Notes: a model not told the origin generated them from the sequence alone. A DNA stretch of 64,000 nt from Trichobilharzia regenti (GCA_944472135.2 OX235270.1:74099168-74163167), one strand, 5' to 3'. Counted from the first letter of the stretch, positions 23,401-33,420 are shown. Translations and numbers: made by a program.

Positions 23401-23715
23401 TATGACACGATAAACTTACTGCGGCACTCTAACAAATAGTCCCATTAGTTTTTGTTTTCCTTTCCTCGTTACTATTACACTGTTGTTCTCATCCTCTATC
23501 ACACATCAACTTTATATTTCAAATCCTGTGGTGCATTGTTTGAAATGAAAACTCTACGCTGTTTTTTTTTTATTTATTTATCTTTGATTTTTAAAAATCT
23601 TATATAATTTATGAGGTAATTAGATGCAATATACTGTAATGCACGCTGAAAATTCCATACCTGTACCACAAATACCGTTTGGAATAAAGCTGTTATTATT
23701 ATTAAAAAATTAAAA
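20473..23715 (+). mobile_element. CR1-clade LINE, ORF2-complete copy
   Basis: The unit holds a full ORF2 frame (open from 20473 after a TAG at 20470-20472) and a 3' UTR of about 270 bp. It ends 'ttagatgcaatatac...ggaataaagctgttattattattaaaa' near 23705. The terminus recurs at 17.86 and 32.78 kb. CR1-clade elements end in short microsatellite-like repeats rather than poly(A), consistent with the (ATT)n tail. No ORF1 was seen upstream, so the copy may be 5'-truncated just ahead of ORF2. It is the least damaged element in the window. Confidence 0.85.
20635..23439 (+). CDS. CR1-type LINE ORF2 protein: AP endonuclease plus reverse transcriptase, intact
   Basis: The first ATG in the frame is at 20635, giving 934 residues. 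An upstream GTG at 20512 would give 975, and the numbering below counts from that codon. The endonuclease has Asn97 (MSTN), LQETW (Glu127), RGGGVAIF, GDFN (243-246) and NSDHC (Asp295, His296). The RT has SLGPDGVP (505-512), LDYTSAFDSVPR (catalytic Asp633), AGVPQGAVLSP and YADDL (719-723, Asp721/Asp722). The C-terminus ends LLRHSNK. The motifs known to be needed for nicking and polymerisation are present and no stop or frameshift is seen. The protein would nick target DNA and reverse-transcribe the element RNA in the nucleus. It may be young or still active, but the absent ORF1 and unknown 5' promoter leave autonomy open. Confidence 0.93.
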   Translation: MTSNRIIYSREYLISLKPTDLQLHKKDKKKHHAGWQRALENTPIQFMTVPAIMSTNCRSLPAKINCLQSLVSSIIYHNTGIISLQETWLHDLYDDIVVYLNNFKLFRQDWCSSRKKRGGGVAIFINSQWCTSNNVCFKFSSDSIDCLTVKCRPKHLSKYNYIYISNMYIAPGCNSTELSLFADEFTSLAATSFGNSLSIVTGDFNSSDHSFLISLGYDNIVNFPTRMDNTLDLVFTNDAGIFEARKRAPLLNSDHCIIRILPKVYGKQHKRVFSYLGKKTQHRCYSHDNILNLRSMLKDTNWDLFTEQALDNTIANITHYLNFCLDVCCPKETIFLKFDRFSSSQLKKLRREKERLFKMKNKSGVKRMNTLIKLELQRLNALYNQKFLSCKSPSNMWKLLKEITGGKQMLNDISVDVNMLNESFICIPANVMIPNSNSVNNDCFSCFNTNDVLKCLQSLKPTQSLGPDGVPAVILKKCADILCSPLTDIFNESFSKSIIPESWKNIKIVPVPKSTSGPNVKFRPISITSPFLKVMERLILLNLDPSLKPFNDPNQFAYKHSRSTLDAAVVLHHSIVSSLDKGAKYVRCAFLDYTSAFDSVPRSLLLSKLAATQAESWTNKWLHSYFSERKQYTVYNGKSSTTSLTLAGVPQGAVLSPFLFSFFLHDLPHSDVATFVKYADDLSVSMPVNSQSDCSKLNSFLSEISQWSSSNGLKLNPSKCQVVNFTFRRKCDLQQLVSSHGPTLIDGTEVENTSYVKYLGLSFSTDLSWSSHILLVTRKMFRLTFYIRKFRQSGIKQSLLSQFVNSCILPILLYCSPLVFPGLLKKDFASLRRALKAVSRASGISLNQLVNTIVDRHIMSCKKLANTILSDPEHPLYTHLSPCISSGRTRSSYRRLYARTTKYKNSTIPYLAQLLCDEKSVRYDTINLLRHSNK

Positions 23716-23978
23716 AAGAATGCTATACAACCAGTCTAGTAAGCTGGCAAGTAGGATATATTTGCCAATACATTTTTGACAACTTCACCTCACATACTCG
23801 TCACGTGCATTTTTATGAAATTTGATGGGTGATAAGGAGTTGAATTGAAGTCGGATAGAAGCTATTTCGTTCTTCAAAATCGAAGACAAGAAAATCAAGA
23901 TAATATGGGAATAACTGTGAATACTCGGGTTAATATGCTGAAAACAATTCTCTTAAATAATAAGAGATTCTGTATTTT

Positions 23979-24345
23979 CAAGTATTGGTTTTGTAGGGAT
24001 TTTGTTTGATTGAAAGGAGGATTTCATCATGAGCTGATATCAGTTAGAGAACCACTGAAAGACCTGGTAGTACTGAACAGCTGTTTCGTCCTAGTTTGGG
24101 ACTCCTCACAGTATGCACCCACCGGGGTTCTAACCCAGAACCTTCTGGTTACAAGGCAAGCTCGTAGACCATTGAGCCACTGGGACCCGATCTTATGGTC
24201 CTTGAATTCTACGTTCTGCCAATTGACGGATTCGAACCCCGGTAGGTGCGAACTGATGAAGAGTCCCAAAGTAGGACGAAGCCGCTGTCCAGTACTCCAA
24301 GGCTTTCCAGTGTTTCTCTAACTGATTTCGTATTTTTGAAACAAA
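23979..24345. mobile_element. Head-to-head inverted hammerhead SINE pair (family A)
   Basis: The minus-oriented half (23979-24215) runs from the tail 'caagtattggttttgtaggg' through the hammerhead-like block (24060-24115), a B box near 24120-24140 and the tRNA-like head. It switches at about 24216 to a plus-oriented partial copy carrying 'ggattcgaaccccggtaggtgc' and then CTGATGAAGAGTCCC (24253-24267), the GGACGAA box and CTGTCCAGTACTCC. Possible short flanking repeats GTATTTT (about 23972 and 24331) are weak. Confidence 0.8.
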
Positions 24346-24356
24346 CTTAAAATTTA

Positions 24357-24427
24357 CAGGATTTCATCATGAGCTGACAGTGGTTAGAGAACCATTGGGG
24401 CCAGTCGCTAGTGAGCATCTCATTGAT
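24357..24427 (-). mobile_element. Hammerhead SINE (family A), deleted inverted half
   Basis: Contains the minus-oriented tail segment 'caggatttcatcatgagctgac', then 'gttagagaaccattgg', fused directly to the minus-oriented head 'ggccagtcgctagtgagc'. The middle (hammerhead and tRNA-like part) is deleted. Confidence 0.7.
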
Positions 24428-24456
24428 ATCGATGAGATGCTCACTAGCGACTGGCC
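24399..24456. repeat. 58-bp near-perfect palindrome at the SINE head-to-head junction
   Basis: Bases 24399-24423 (starting GGCCAGTCGCTAGTGAGC) are exactly reverse complementary to 24432-24456, with 8 nt between them (TGATATCG). It marks the point where two family A heads meet. Confidence 0.93.
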
Positions 24457-24832
24457 ATATTCAGGTGGTAGTTACCTGGGTTTCTAGTGAGAAGTCATGA
24501 CCAGTATGGCGCAGCAGGTCGGGTGTGAGGACAAATACTCGTCGAAGACATTGGCTAGTGGTCGCGCTATGTCGTGAATTGGTAGAAGTTAGAATTCATG
24601 GGCCAATGGACCGGGCCCCAGTGGATCAGTGGTCTACGAGCTCGCTAGCCTTGTAACCGGAAGGTCCTGGTTTCGAATCCCGGTGGGTGCATACTGTGAG
24701 GAGTCATTAATTAGGACGAAACAGCTGTCCAGTACTCCCAGGTTTTTCAATGTGGTTCTCTAACTGATGTCAGCTCATGAAGAAATCCTGCAAGCCAATC
24801 AAACCCCTGCAACCCAACACTTGAAAACTTTA
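24428..24832 (+). mobile_element. Hammerhead SINE (family A), longest plus-strand copy
   Basis: In order: head 'gatgctcactagcgactggcc'; a spacer with 'cagcaggtcgggtgtgagg' and 'acattggctagtggtcgcgc'; tRNA-like region (A-box-like TGGATCAGTGG near 24623, B-box-like GGTTTCGAATCCC near 24668); stem-I strand CATACTG; a hammerhead-like block with TTAGGACGAAAC and CAGCTGTC; then the CAGTACTCCCAGG strand; tail 'ctgatgtcagctcatg' to 'caacccaacacttg'. Core position C3 of the hammerhead (expected CUGANGA) is lost here, so self-cleavage is doubtful. Confidence 0.82.
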
Positions 24833-24974
24833 AATTAATTCAGAGCATCAGTCAGTTTAAGTGTATACACCGAATACGTTTTGCGTAGAGTCTTGTTGGG
24901 AGCAAATCCGTTTCTATGATCTTTTGTCTAATAAAGAAGTAGGTTCCTAGGGATATTACTTAAGTTGTAAGTTT

Positions 24975-25215
24975 GATCGCTGACTGATATCATTCAGAGA
25001 ACTATTTAAAACAAGAGAGTAGTGGACGGTTGTTTCGTTCTGTTTTGCGACCCTTCAGCAGTATGTAACCATGACCTCATTAGGGATTGAATCATTGAAC
25101 CTTCAGGTCACCAGACCATTCAGTCGCTTGAGCGCCAGTTTGACGATCGGTGAACTCTAACTTCTGTCATTTTGCGATTTTAGCGCCACCGCCATCCAAT
25201 GCTGTCGATAAGTTG
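24975..25215 (-). mobile_element. Hammerhead SINE (family A), old minus-strand copy
   Basis: Matches the family with heavy divergence: 'ctgatatcattcagagaac', 'gtagtggacggttgtttcgttctg', a decayed tRNA-like region, then 'aactctaacttctgtcattttgcgattt'. Confidence 0.65.
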
Positions 25216-25456
25216 AAACAATAAAGAAGCTTGGAGGCGTAATTCTGGGTTTAGTAAAGTAAGTTGGTGTGTGTGTGTGATCCTGTTTTCGAAATGTATT
25301 ATGATAGGACAGTAGATGTTCCAGAAAGATAATACCTACTTAATAAATAACCACTCCTCAAGTTTAATAATTTGGACATTTGGCCTCATGACTGTTTTAT
25401 AGGATGGCAACAGGACAAATTCACTTGTGGATGTTATGCCTTCATATCTTACCCCA

Positions 25457-25458
<2 letters not shown>

Positions 25459-25492
<34 letters not shown>
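25459..25492. repeat. (AT)17 microsatellite
   Basis: An uninterrupted run of AT dinucleotides, seen directly. Confidence 0.95.
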
Positions 25493-25494
<2 letters not shown>

Positions 25495-25499
25495 ACTGA

Positions 25500-27120
25500 A
25501 TTGGCTTGTCAGAATCAGAATGAAAGAGATACTATTACTCGGTCTGATTATATCTCCGGACAAAACTAGCCAAAGTACTCATCATCAAGAATAAATTCAA
25601 ATGTTAAAAAGGAAGGAATTATATTTAAACCCAAGTGATATATTGAGCATATTTCATTATTGTTCTCTGATACTAGTCAGTGTCAATTTGTAATATCTAC
25701 TTCTAATGTCATATTCATTGCTGTTGGTTTCATTTTTATCATCAACAACAACAACAATAACAAAAACACACTCGGAAAAGACAACAGTAACAAATCAAAC
25801 AGGGAAATGTGGTGGGGTCTCTATACTTTCAAAGAAGAAATCAGTGAAACGATTCCATCGAGAAATCTGTTGTTTATGACATTGAGAAAAATAAAGGGTG
25901 AAATAATCAAATTATGTCAATTAACATGAAAAGAGACAGAAACACAAATACGTACACACACATATACAAACACATACACATACAAAAGCTTGAACACTGG
26001 TACTCTGAGTTAGCTTTCCTTGTTCCGAAGTGATTTGTTTGTTTCTTTTTCTTCCATAGTAGAATGGAAGAAAGGATAATATTATTCCACTTCATTGTGA
26101 TTGTTCTGGAATAGTTTTATGTGCTTTTTGTCAGTGGGATGTGGTCGGAAGTGATAAAACACCCAATAATAATAATAATAATTATTATTATAATAACATG
26201 AAAAGACGAAGAGATGGCGATTTGATTCATTTATCTTTCTTTGTTGTTTTCTTATTATTCTGGTTTTCGTTTTTCTGCTGAGAACAAATTCAATTTATAA
26301 ATATGTAATATTGAGAAAATGTTAGAAGTTTACAACTAGAAGATGAGAATAGTGATGAATCAGTAACCTAAATGACTGACCTATTCTCTTATAACTTTTC
26401 ATTGAAGTGAACTGAGAATTCATCAATTTATAAAATGATGAGACTGAGAGTTAATTATGACGGCAATAATTCGCACATTTTGTGATGTTTTCAGTTGGCT
26501 AGCCCTGACAACAATCATTTGATTAGCAGAATTTCTAACATAGTTGGCAATATCGTATTTCGAATCAGAATTAATTTGTGATTGGATAGTTGTTTTGATT
26601 CTTATCTGCTTTTGACACACTGAGAATTCAGTGTAGTCCTTAATTAAAGTCGCATAAATAGACAAACTACAGGGTCAAGCCAAAACTAAATAAACACTTA
26701 TTCGTTTCTAGGTCTAGGATATTCCGCAGGGGATGTTAAGACCCTTCAAGGGAAAAAAAACTCGAAACTGTTACTATGCAGTGCTTCTTTTTGAGTGGTT
26801 ATGTAGGTAACACAAATTCACTGGATAATCTATGTTGAAATTGGTTGCCAGGTAAACTGTAATAGATTGAATGAATGGCTTTTTACTTAGAAGGGAGGCC
26901 TTATGTTACACCATCACATTTATGACAAACTTATGACCTCATTAATAATTTGTATTTTGAACTAGTATCCTCTGTTTGTAATTGATTACTAACTAATTAC
27001 AAACGTTAAAGTATCAAGTATTTTGTAGCATTCTGGTTTTAGTAATGCTTAATCCTAATTAAAACTACATTTCTGAAATTTTGTGTATTAATGAAGCGTT
27101 TCATGATATTCATTAACCTC
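25500..27120. other. AT-rich stretch, nothing recognised
   Basis: Holds short AAC/AAT repeats (25741-25775, 26166-26190) and motif-free open frames only. Confidence 0.35.
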
Positions 27121-27124
27121 GCCT

Positions 27125-27840
27125 AGATTACTAGCTCGCTAGTTTTCTACCCGGTCCCAAGCCCGGATAAAGAGGGACGGTTGGGGAGTGGTGCTAGCAA
27201 CTCCACCCCCAAAACTTAACAAATCGTTGCAGAAACTTCAACGCATAAATATATTAAAAATACTAAAAATATAAACAATAACCTTATTTTTCGCTGGAAT
27301 CGGGGAAGTGAAATGACGCAGGCTGGTGAAAGCCTTCGGGAAGTCAGTCAGTCGATGTGCCATCTTTCGATGAAAGCAAAACAAGGATGAGGAGGTGGAA
27401 TGTTCGTACAATGTACGAAACTGGAAAGGCTGTCCAGGTAGCCGCAAAAATAACCACTGTCTTCACTCTATACTGAAGATCAGATGGCCAGGCCAGAAAG
27501 AATCACCAACAAGAAACTATGGAAACAAACAAAACAAGAACCAGTCACCAACCAACAAATATGCAGGAGAAAGTGGATGGAGATGGGTTGGACACTCGCT
27601 CGCTGAGGAGGTCGCTGGGTGACATCGCGCGCGCGTCAGGCCATTGCTCGAGTGTAACCAGACGAAAGGGAAGCGGCGAGTGGGACGTCGGTGCAAGGGT
27701 GACGTGGAGGAGATTGTGTGAAGAGGAGTTGAAAGAGTATGGACTAACATGCATTGATGCAGGTGAAAAGTACAGAAGAAGACAGAAGCAAGTGGAGACG
27801 TGCAGTTCCACTAGGAACCCAAGGGAACAGTAATAATAAT
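27125..27840 (+). mobile_element. RTE LINE with large internal deletion
   Basis: The copy begins with RTE 5' UTR sequence (27165-27240). It continues into the endonuclease start (MRRWNVRTMYETGKAVQVAA encoded at about 27388-27450). Near 27452 it jumps directly to the C-terminus: LKIRWPGQKESPTRNYG, then SGWRWVGHSLAEEVAG, and in a second frame the SLRRSLGDIARASGH..TRRKGSG segment. The 3' UTR and (AAT)n tail end near 27845. The endonuclease catalytic residues and the whole RT are gone. It keeps both termini and so could be copied in trans. Confidence 0.85.
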
Positions 27841-28227
27841 AATAATCATAATATTTATTAGGTGTACTTTGTTGTACTTCTGATATACAATCTGACTTAG
27901 TTGACTTATACATCCTTATTTGTCTTTACATTTCTGCTAATTAGGCTGCAAGGCGATTCAGTTGAATAAATCACTTACTGACTTCTGGGCCGTCAGCATA
28001 GTTCTCAATTTGCAAACTAATTTGAGATTTGCAGTTTACACATTTCACCTTAGTTTCTTTTGGAAACTAGAATTATTCTAATCATACGCTTGCCAGCATA
28101 AAATGGCAGTTAGGAAAGCAAGTAGAAATGCATGGTCCCTGCTGGCCAGTAAGAAGTAATCTAAACCGCCCAGCTATTTGATGTGAGCACTATCCAACTA
28201 TTCATGTAAATCAATCAGTACTTTGAT

Positions 28228-28318
28228 TGGAGACTAGTTGGTAACTAGTGTAGTGTGTCTCGTCATTTTCTTGGTGCAGACTGAATTCTGTCAGTTAAGT
28301 TTGCGATATGGCCAACAT
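28228..28318 (+). mobile_element. Fold-back tRNA SINE (family D), 5' fragment
   Basis: 'aactagtgtagtgtgtct' followed by 'tttcttggtgcagactgaattctgtcag' matches the left arm and loop of the copies at 32.3 and 38.2 kb. The tRNA-like part is missing. Confidence 0.65.
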
Positions 28319-28429
28319 TCACCATCATAGTGCACTTTGAATTGTTGATATTTAGAGAAATTCTACCTCTAAGTGTGTAATTTAAAAATTGCAAATTCGA
28401 TTCAGCATACTTTCAGATTTTGAAAGTGG

Positions 28430-28620
28430 CCAGTCACATTTCGGGTGGTTTGAATTTGTACGGTTGTCTTAGCCGAGTCAGACCAACTACACTATTAATG
28501 AGCTGTGCTCGAAATGAACGAAACAGCTGTCTGATGTTCATATCACTTTGATCTGGCTAGCAAGCACTACTACTGATTGATATGAGCGTTACTCACCTGC
28601 TCATATCAACCAATCAGTGG
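28430..28620 (+). mobile_element. Hammerhead SINE (family A) relic followed by a small inverted repeat
   Basis: 'gaacgaaacagctgtctgatg' near 28513-28535 matches the GAAA box and stem III of family A. Upstream similarity is weak. An 11-bp perfect inverted repeat, TTGATATGAGC, lies at 28577-28587 and 28599-28609, extended outward by ACTGAT/ATCAGT. Confidence 0.45.
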
Positions 28621-29025
28621 TGTATGGAATAGTGGTTATAAAATTGTCATTTCTACAAATTATTAGTAATTTCTTTGAGTTCATTACTTAGGTAAACTGG
28701 TTCGAATGGCTAAAAGCATATATTTTCTTGGGGTGTTTACATACACTCCACTTATTTGTGACACCATGCACAAAAGGTAGGCCATTCAAGAATTCCTACC
28801 AGTAAACTTCTAGTATCTAATAATAAGCAAGGTGTACTGTAGTGTTTTATTTAATCACTATTCAGAACGTAACACTAAGAACATAAACGATTATTTTATC
28901 GCTAAGTGACCGTAAGACAATTTCGACTGTCCTACTTGTTTTTCATTATTGGTTTGTGGACATTTGGTTCTACTGATGAGTATTTCGGTCTTTCTCCACT
29001 GAGCTAAGCAAACTTTCTAACTGAC

Positions 29026-29675
29026 AAATTTAGATTTGGTTGGGTGGAGGATTTCATCATGAGCTGACATCAGTTGGAGAACCACTGGAAAACCTGGGAG
29101 TACTGGACAGCTGTTTCGTCCTAGTTTTTGACTCTTCACAGTACGCACCTACCGGGGTTCGAGCCCGGGACCTTCTGGCTACAAGGCGAGCTCGTAGACC
29201 ATTAAGCCACTGGCACCTGATCTAACTTCTGCCAATCCAATCAAACTAAATCCCTACAAAACCAATACTTGAAAATTAATTTGATACTCACTAGCTACTG
29301 GCCCTATTCAGGCAGTGACCTGGGGTTCTACTGGGAAGCCGTGACCAGTAGGCTACAGCAGGTTGAAGATGAGGCAGTAACTCATCGAAGTAGATATTGC
29401 GAAATGTTCACGCTATACCATGAATTGGCAGAAGTTAGAATTCATGAGGTGACCACTGGGTCGGTCCCAGTGGCTTAATGGTCTACGAGCTCGCCTTGTA
29501 ACCAGAAGGTCCCGGGCCCGAACCCCGGTAGGTGCGTACTGTGAAGAGTGACGAAACAGCCACCCAGTACTCCTAGGTTTTCCAGTAGTTCTCTAACTGC
29601 TGTCAGCTCTTGATGAAATCCTTCATCCAATCAAACTAAACCCCTACAAAAAGCAATACTTGAAAATTTAGATTT
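29026..29675. mobile_element. Composite hammerhead SINE (family A), inverted plus direct copies, with 12-bp target duplication
   Basis: AAATTTAGATTT at 29026-29037 is repeated at 29664-29675. Inside lie a minus-oriented copy (29038-29230) with its B box near 29153-29165, then a plus-oriented tail scrap (29232-29275, 'ccctacaaaaccaatacttg'). A longer plus copy follows (29280-29663) with head 'actcactagctactggcc', tRNA-like region (29475-29530), TACTGTGAAGA, GACGAAACAGCC and the tail. Stem II is partly deleted in the plus copy. Confidence 0.82.
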
Positions 29676-29679
29676 CAAA

Positions 29680-31020
29680 TTAATTTTAATTACATCCCAA
29701 TGGTTTGCACATACTGATGAGTTTTTATTGGGACAGTTGGTGCGGGGGGGGTCAGGCACACACCAAAGAGACAGCTGAACGACGCTGTTCGCCAAGTTCT
29801 TGATTGAAGCCCAATTGGGAAACGACGAGTTTGGCGTCTAAAGATGAATTAGAGGAGATCACGTTAGGAGGAACTGTCGAAATATAACTAAGATTAGTTT
29901 GATATATTCCAGGATGCACAAACTTTTCTGTGACATTAAATTTACATCTGTTTTCAATACTCCTGCTGTTTTGTATGTGTTGTCACACAGTGTATATCAC
30001 ATCTTATTTGTAAGCATTCAAACGTCCTTCGAGTAATGGACTTGTAGTTTTCGTCAGTCATTAATAAAATTTATCTATTTATTTAGTATTGTGCAGATCA
30101 CATGTCTAATGTTTTGTTTTTAGATAAAACTTGAACTTTTCACTTTCCGTACTGTATCGTGTTTTCCGTAATATTCAGGTTGGGGGGCGGGAACCAATTC
30201 TCTATATTCTGAAAACAAGTCTTACACTGTTTGTTACTTGTAGACATAGTGACAGCATTTGACTACCTTGTCTGATAGTAAAGAGAGGAATTAGCAAGTG
30301 AATAAATTTATTTTAAGATTTTCGTAACTTTTCAGTAAATCTAATTAGATTATCTGTGTCACTGTGTTTTCTTTTTGCCAGTAGAGTTTAGTGTGTGTGT
30401 GTGTAAGTGTTTCTTCGTGAAAGCACTTCATTTTGTTATTTTGCAATAGATGCAAGCAGTTTTACATGCATATATATATATATATATATATATACCGACA
30501 CACTATTCCTTTTAGCAGCTGTGTATGTCTGAGTATTTTAATAACCAGTTACACATAAGGACTACTTGAAAAGATTACTTTTTTTTAATGCCAATCATAC
30601 ACAACATCTCTCTGATAAAATCATGCCTTTAAAGTGGCCAAATACACTCTGAACCATGAGAGTTGAAATGCTTCGTCACGCTTATATTCCTCTAGGCTCT
30701 GTTTTGATTATCTAGAAAAGAGATTGTTTAGATAAGTAGTAATCGTGATGTTGTTCAATTATACCACCTGTGGTGATAACTGAGTGTTATTTGATTAAAA
30801 CTATGCTGTGTTTAATTGGTTATACAAGTGAAAAAGAGTGTGTTAAATATGAAGTGAAATAATTAGCTACCCATACAGACAGCTTCAGGATGATATTCTT
30901 CTCAGGTAGCAAATAGTGACAAATGTCCTAAGTATCACAAAATTCTTTGGGTAGGCATTTATGTCTTGTTATATTTATTTATTTGTTTATTTAGCTGTTT
31001 CAATGTATATATTTATAATA
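29680..31020. other. Unrecognised stretch with a (TA)n microsatellite
   Basis: Contains (TA)n at 30470-30494. The G-run stretch near 29740-29880 looked unlike its AT-rich surroundings but could not be assigned. Confidence 0.35.
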
Positions 31021-31022
31021 CA

Positions 31023-31806
31023 GCTAAATCAGCAGCAAAAACAGGACTCCAAGTGAACATAGACAAGACGGAGGTGATGAAAATAACCAACCAACCAACA
31101 ACAACAGCAACATCCAGCGACAATCACCATCAACGGGAGGGGTTTGAAAGAGGTTACTTCATTCACTCACTTATCTAGGGAGCATTGTCTCAACTACAGG
31201 CAGTCGGAACGGACGAGGATGTCAAAACGAGAATCGGGAAGGCGAGCGAGAAACACATTCATCAACCTGAAACCAATCTGGAAATCTTCATCAATCAGCA
31301 TCAACAATAAAATTCGGTCGGATTTTCAATACAAACGTCAAGTCAGTCAGTTCTTCTATACGGATCAGAAACTTGACGGGCGGGTTACAAAAAATATTTC
31401 CAACAGCATGTTGCAAACCTTTGTCAACAACTGTCTTCGCTCTATACTGAAGATCAGATGGCCAGGCCGGAAAGAATCACCAACAAGAAACTATGGAAAC
31501 AAACAAAACAAGAACCAGTCGCCCAACAAATATGCAGGAGAAAGTGGATGGAGATGGGTTGGACACTCGCTCGCTGAGGAGGTCGCTGGGTGACATCGCG
31601 CGCACGTCAGGCCATTGCTCGAGTGTAATCAGACCGAAAGGGAAGCGGCGAGTGGGACGTCGGTGCAAGGGTGACGTGGAGGAGATTGTGTGAAGAGGAG
31701 TTGAAAGAGTATGGACTAACATGCATTGATGCAGGTGAAAAGTATAGTAGAAGGAAGACAGAAGCCGTATGTTCCACTAGGAACCCAAGGGAACAATAAT
31801 AATAAT
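31023..31806 (+). mobile_element. RTE LINE, 5'-truncated copy
   Basis: Begins in the RT thumb (KSAAKTGLQVNIDKTEVMKI, encoded from 31023), then a frameshifted region. It continues with the C-terminal [21 protein letters not shown] and SGWRWVGHSLAEEVAG (to 31593), the GDIAR segment, the 3' UTR 'gttccactaggaacccaaggg' and an (AAT)n tail. It is very similar to the 3' part of the copy at 27.1-27.8 kb. Confidence 0.88.
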
Positions 31807-32278
31807 AAGAAATCACTGAGTTTCCACAAAATTCATAGACGACTTGTGAATAAAGTAACTGTGCACTATATAATTCAAATTTGTGAAAAAATGTGCTATT
31901 TATTGTCTTCATTACCTGAAACAATGTAAAGACAATGTGTAAAGCGTGAGACTTAAGAATTACTATGGTGCTGGCTAAATAATTGCCCCTTTTTGATTTC
32001 TCCTATTTACAATCAATGGTGACACTACCTCAAATAACTGACAATCTTAGCTACTAACCTTATTATTATTTACTTTTTTGTTTATATATGACTTCACTTT
32101 CACTACAAATACCACATAGAACCATCATTACCAGTCCTGTAATATTTTTCCTAAAATTGTTTTTAACGTTGTTCAATAAAATCGACTGCCAATCTTAACC
32201 GCTAACATTATGTTTATGATCCTACTGTCACTACTAACACAAAATAATAACTGTCATCAGCAATCCTGCAATGTTATG

Positions 32279-32655
32279 ATTGGACATTAGTAACTACTAG
32301 TGTGACGTGTCTAGTCCTTTCTTTGGTGCAGACTGAATTCTATCAGTCAGGTTTGTTATGTTCCCGCCATTCTAGGTAGCTTGCCAAAGAAAGGACTAGA
32401 CAGGTCACACTTGTTAATAGTGTCCAATCAAAATACCCACTACAGTCATACAGGAGATCAATTACGAGCACGAATAGCTCAGTGGTAATGTCTCTGACTG
32501 TAGCAGTGGATGACGCGGGTTTGAATCTCAGAACGGACATGAGTTCCTTCAGGGTTGCAGATACACCATACTGACTTGTGAGTGACAACTAACATGAAAA
32601 CTAAGTCCAAGGCTCCCTGCCGATTGCCTCTGGCTATCTAATATCATCAAATAAA
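32279..32655 (+). mobile_element. tRNA-like SINE (family D) with a fold-back 5' head
   Basis: The head is a strong inverted repeat: 32309-32326 is exactly complementary to 32384-32401, and the pairing continues outward to about 46 bp per arm around a loop of about 57 nt. Next comes a tRNA-like segment with A box TAGCTCAGTGG (32475-32485) and B-box-like GGGTTTGAATCTC (32517-32529). A unique tail with 'gttccttcagggttgcagat' and 'ggctatctaatatcatcaaa' follows. Another copy lies at 37945-38275 and a fragment at 28.2 kb. Confidence 0.8.
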
Positions 32656-32659
32656 TCTG

Positions 32660-32785
32660 GAATTTTATCTTTATATTTGTTTTTAATATTATCCGATAAA
32701 ATTAGATGCAATAACGTACCGAGTAATGAAAATTCCACACTGTAACATTCGTACTGTTTTGGAATAAAGTACATTATTATAATTG
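32660..32785 (+). mobile_element. CR1-type LINE 3' terminus
   Basis: 'aaattagatgcaataacg', 'tgaaaattccacactgtaac' and 'ttttggaataaagtacattatt' match the last 90 bases of the CR1 copies at 17.86 and 23.7 kb. The rest of the element is absent or displaced by the neighbouring SINE. Confidence 0.75.
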
Positions 32786-33059
32786 TCTAGTGTAAGTCAA
32801 CTGAAAGTCCAGAGAATAGATGTTCAGAGATGAGTAACGTATGTGCTCTGTTGACTCAAACCGAGTTAAATATTAGGAAAACACAGGTTCGCATAAAAAA
32901 GGAGCGTAAAGAAGAAAAACTTGCTTCTACTGAAACACCGTTTACCATGAATTAGTTCACAACAAAATTAGTACTGTGATGCTTCATGATTTCGAAAGAA
33001 TCTATTAATCATTAATAGATACTGTTCATTTTCAACAATAACTTTATTATTTTTGTCAT

Positions 33060-33420
33060 AGTTTCCTTCGCTTCATACTGTAGATCAAATGGTCAGAAAG
33101 GATTAGTAATATGAAACTCTGTAATTGAAATAACCTAGAACCTATTGCTTAACAATTATATTGAAAGTAATGGGGATGGATAGGAAACAAAATGTGGAGA
33201 CCATTGAGTAACATCATGCGTCAGACCCTTGAGTAGAACCGAGTAAGAAATGACAAGTTGTGTGTCCAAGGGGAAAATGGAACAGATAATGTGAAGACGG
33301 AATGAAAGCTTATAGGCAGTAGCGGGTACAGCTAAAAAGTAGTGCAGAGAACAGTATGAAAAAGACATGCGCTGTGTTCTGCTTGAATCATTGGGTTACC
33401 TAAATTTCCTCCCAGGTTAA
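33060..33420 (+). mobile_element. RTE LINE C-terminal relic, strongly decayed
   Basis: 'cttcgcttcatactgtagatcaaatgg' then 'aatggggatggataggaaac' and 'agtaacatcatgcgtcag' align with the RTE C-terminal coding region (CTTCGCTCTATACTGAAG... in the 31-kb copy). It carries many stops. Confidence 0.65.

Noticed and set aside
24010..24321. 103-codon plus-strand frame with similar frames in other SINE copies
   Set aside because: It runs through a hammerhead SINE inverted pair; the recurring peptide comes from the repeat's noncoding sequence.
25459..25492. CRISPR-like or satellite array
   Set aside because: It is a plain AT dinucleotide run; no spaced direct repeats of CRISPR type occur anywhere in the window.
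32660..32785. CR1 3' terminus as the genuine tail of the family D SINE
   Set aside because: The other family D copy at 37.9-38.3 kb ends without CR1 sequence, so the adjacency is more likely insertion next to a CR1 remnant.
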